Below, piece by piece: positions 5,911-6,717 of a DNA stretch of 6,717 bases. Under the pieces are notes generated by a model. The model saw only the letters and a list, made by a program, of their open reading frames with translations, was not told the origin of the DNA and searched no databases. The number at the start of each line of letters is the position of its first letter. Within the stretch, counting starts at the first letter, position 1. The DNA comes from an uncultured Bdellovibrio sp. (GTDB lineage: Bacteria > Bdellovibrionota > Bdellovibrionia > Bdellovibrionales > Bdellovibrionaceae). The position numbers were made by a program, and so were the translations under genes. Location: NCBI GenBank assembly GCA_946482355.1, contig CAMLRE010000121.1:1-6717 (forward strand). Reading direction: 5' to 3'.

Positions 5911-6717
5911 TCACCGTCCGTAGGGCTGCTGTGGTGGCGGAGTTGTCGGGACTGAGCTAGGTTCGGCTTCGCCAGGCGCTGCTTGCTGCTGAGGGATTTC
6001 GCCGTTGTTTTGGCCTTGGCCGTAGTCTTGTGGACTTTGTTCGCCGTTTTGGTTTTCGGCTTGGCCTTCTTCGATTTGACCTTGGCCGGTCGTGACTGTG
6101 CCTGAGCTGGTTTGCGAGCCGGCCGCATCGATGTACTCGGGCTCTGCGGTGTGCGGCGTGATGTTTTCTTCTTTACCACTTTTTTCTTCTTCATTTTTCT
6201 TTTCCTGCTTTTGTTCCTCAAGGCCTAATAACTTATTTTGCATATCTGCAAAATCGTCTTTAACTTTCAATTCTTTTTCAATAATCGAAATTTTTCCGCT
6301 CATCGGAACAGTCATACTGATTTTTTTGTTTTCAATCAGATCTTTATACTGCCCGCCTTCGATCATCAACTCGTTAGCTTGATTACGGTTAAAAAGGTAT
6401 TTACGAATTTTCAATTCATACAAATTAATATCTACACCCGTAAAGCGCGGGCTAAAGACTGTGTCTTTACAATCTAGCGACTGAACTTTATTGTCTTTAA
6501 AGGTGACTTCACAGATACGTTCGGGGTTAATGCCTGCGGCATTGCCTAAGATCACTTTCCAATTCGAAGTTAAAAATACAATCGTTAAACGATTTTTATT
6601 GGACAAATCCTCATTCATCTCGGCAAGCTTTTTTGCAGGCTTTGTGCACTCGCTATAGATTTCATATTTTTTCGGCGCTGCACGTACTGCGATTTTTTGA
6701 CAGCCAAAGCCCTGCAA
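5911..6717 (-). CDS. Unrecognised protein with charged helix and Gln/Gly/Pro-rich C-terminal tail; N-terminus outside window
   Basis: 268 residues are visible; the gene enters from the right edge, so its true start and any signal peptide are not seen. I do not recognise the family. Numbered from the window edge, residues 1 to about 140 look globular, with four cysteines (6, 24, 69, 83) whose spacing would allow two disulfides, hinting at an exported protein (inference). Residues about 143-180 are a highly charged, probably helical segment rich in Glu, Lys and Gln (LLGLEEQKQEKK). Residues about 181-268 are low-complexity, with Gly-Gln, Asn-Gly-Glu and Pro-Gln runs ending QQPYGR. This frame is preferred over the shifted one because it continues directly from the clearly coding upstream part and uses GGC, GAA, CAA and AAC codons. 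The DNA of the tail is much richer in GC than the rest of the gene. The stop is four bases before bcp, so the two probably share a transcript. Confidence 0.75.
   Translation of the reverse strand: MQGFGCQKIAVRAAPKKYEIYSECTKPAKKLAEMNEDLSNKNRLTIVFLTSNWKVILGNAAGINPERICEVTFKDNKVQSLDCKDTVFSPRFTGVDINLYELKIRKYLFNRNQANELMIEGGQYKDLIENKKISMTVPMSGKISIIEKELKVKDDFADMQNKLLGLEEQKQEKKNEEEKSGKEENITPHTAEPEYIDAAGSQTSSGTVTTGQGQIEEGQAENQNGEQSPQDYGQGQNNGEIPQQQAAPGEAEPSSVPTTPPPQQPYGR
5998..6087 (-). repeat. Degenerate Gly-Gln / Asn-Gly-Glu repeats in the low-complexity tail
   Basis: On the minus strand, GGCCAAGG or GGCCAAGC recurs as GGCCAAGGTCAAA, GGCCAAGCCGAAAAC and GGCCAAGGCCAAAAC, and an AACGGCGAA block appears twice. 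In protein this gives GQGQ, GQAENQNGE and GQGQNNGE (residues 211-240 of the visible product). The units are imperfect and unequal in length, as expected of a slippage-prone, fast-changing tail. Confidence 0.5.

Noticed and set aside
6092..6477. Two plus-strand open frames opposite the unknown minus-strand gene.
   Set aside because: Their Phe/Ser-rich products are what the complement of Glu/Lys codons gives; they have no start context or recognisable domain.
1..6717. Mobile elements, CRISPR arrays, toxin-antitoxin pairs, tRNA or rRNA genes.
   Set aside because: None seen on reading both strands: no terminal inverted repeats, regularly spaced repeats, transposase motifs or cloverleaf sequences.

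Overview
The window reads as ordinary chromosomal DNA from a Gram-negative bacterium of fairly low GC. There is a classical signal peptide, weak or missing Shine-Dalgarno sites on several genes, a TTG start, and very tight gene packing. The protein types (FadM-like thioesterase, PrxQ/Bcp of the subfamily without the +5 resolving cysteine, QueG, a HutG-like ureohydrolase) would suit a Bdellovibrio-like lineage. That placement is inference at low to moderate confidence, because no marker gene here settles it. I see no transposase, integrase, CRISPR array, tRNA or rRNA.

Layout. Positions 1-1188 (minus) hold most of a class II tRNA nucleotidyltransferase (CCA-adding family); its C-terminus is cut by the window edge. 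Diverging from it is queG (1203-2315, plus; an alternative start at 1257 is plausible). queG converges with, and overlaps by 8 bp, a FadM/YbgC-like acyl-CoA thioesterase (2308-2703, minus). The largest gap, 2704-2898, is the divergent regulatory region between the thioesterase and a three-gene plus-strand operon. That operon encodes a small secreted protein of unknown function (2899-3501), a ureohydrolase resembling formimidoylglutamase (3506-4453, TTG start) and a low-specificity threonine aldolase (4469-5479). The aldolase converges with, and overlaps by 29 bp, a peroxiredoxin gene (5451-5906, minus). Four bases upstream of the peroxiredoxin ends a partial gene of unknown function with a Gln/Gly/Pro-rich, GC-rich 3' end (5911-6717, minus).

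How the genes relate. The CCA enzyme and QueG both act on tRNA, on 3'-end maturation and queuosine synthesis at the wobble base respectively. They sit back to back and may share a promoter region. The ureohydrolase and threonine aldolase suggest amino-acid breakdown, releasing a glutamate-type product and glycine, but their pairing with a secreted protein is unexplained. The peroxiredoxin appears to be translated from the tail of the unknown gene.

I found no clearly new multi-gene system. The most interesting spot is 5907-6194. There, one frame encodes the acidic, Gln-rich tail of the upstream protein, while the shifted frame is an open, lysine-rich, histone-H1-like stretch that reads straight into the peroxiredoxin and has its own ATG with an AGGA ribosome-binding sequence.
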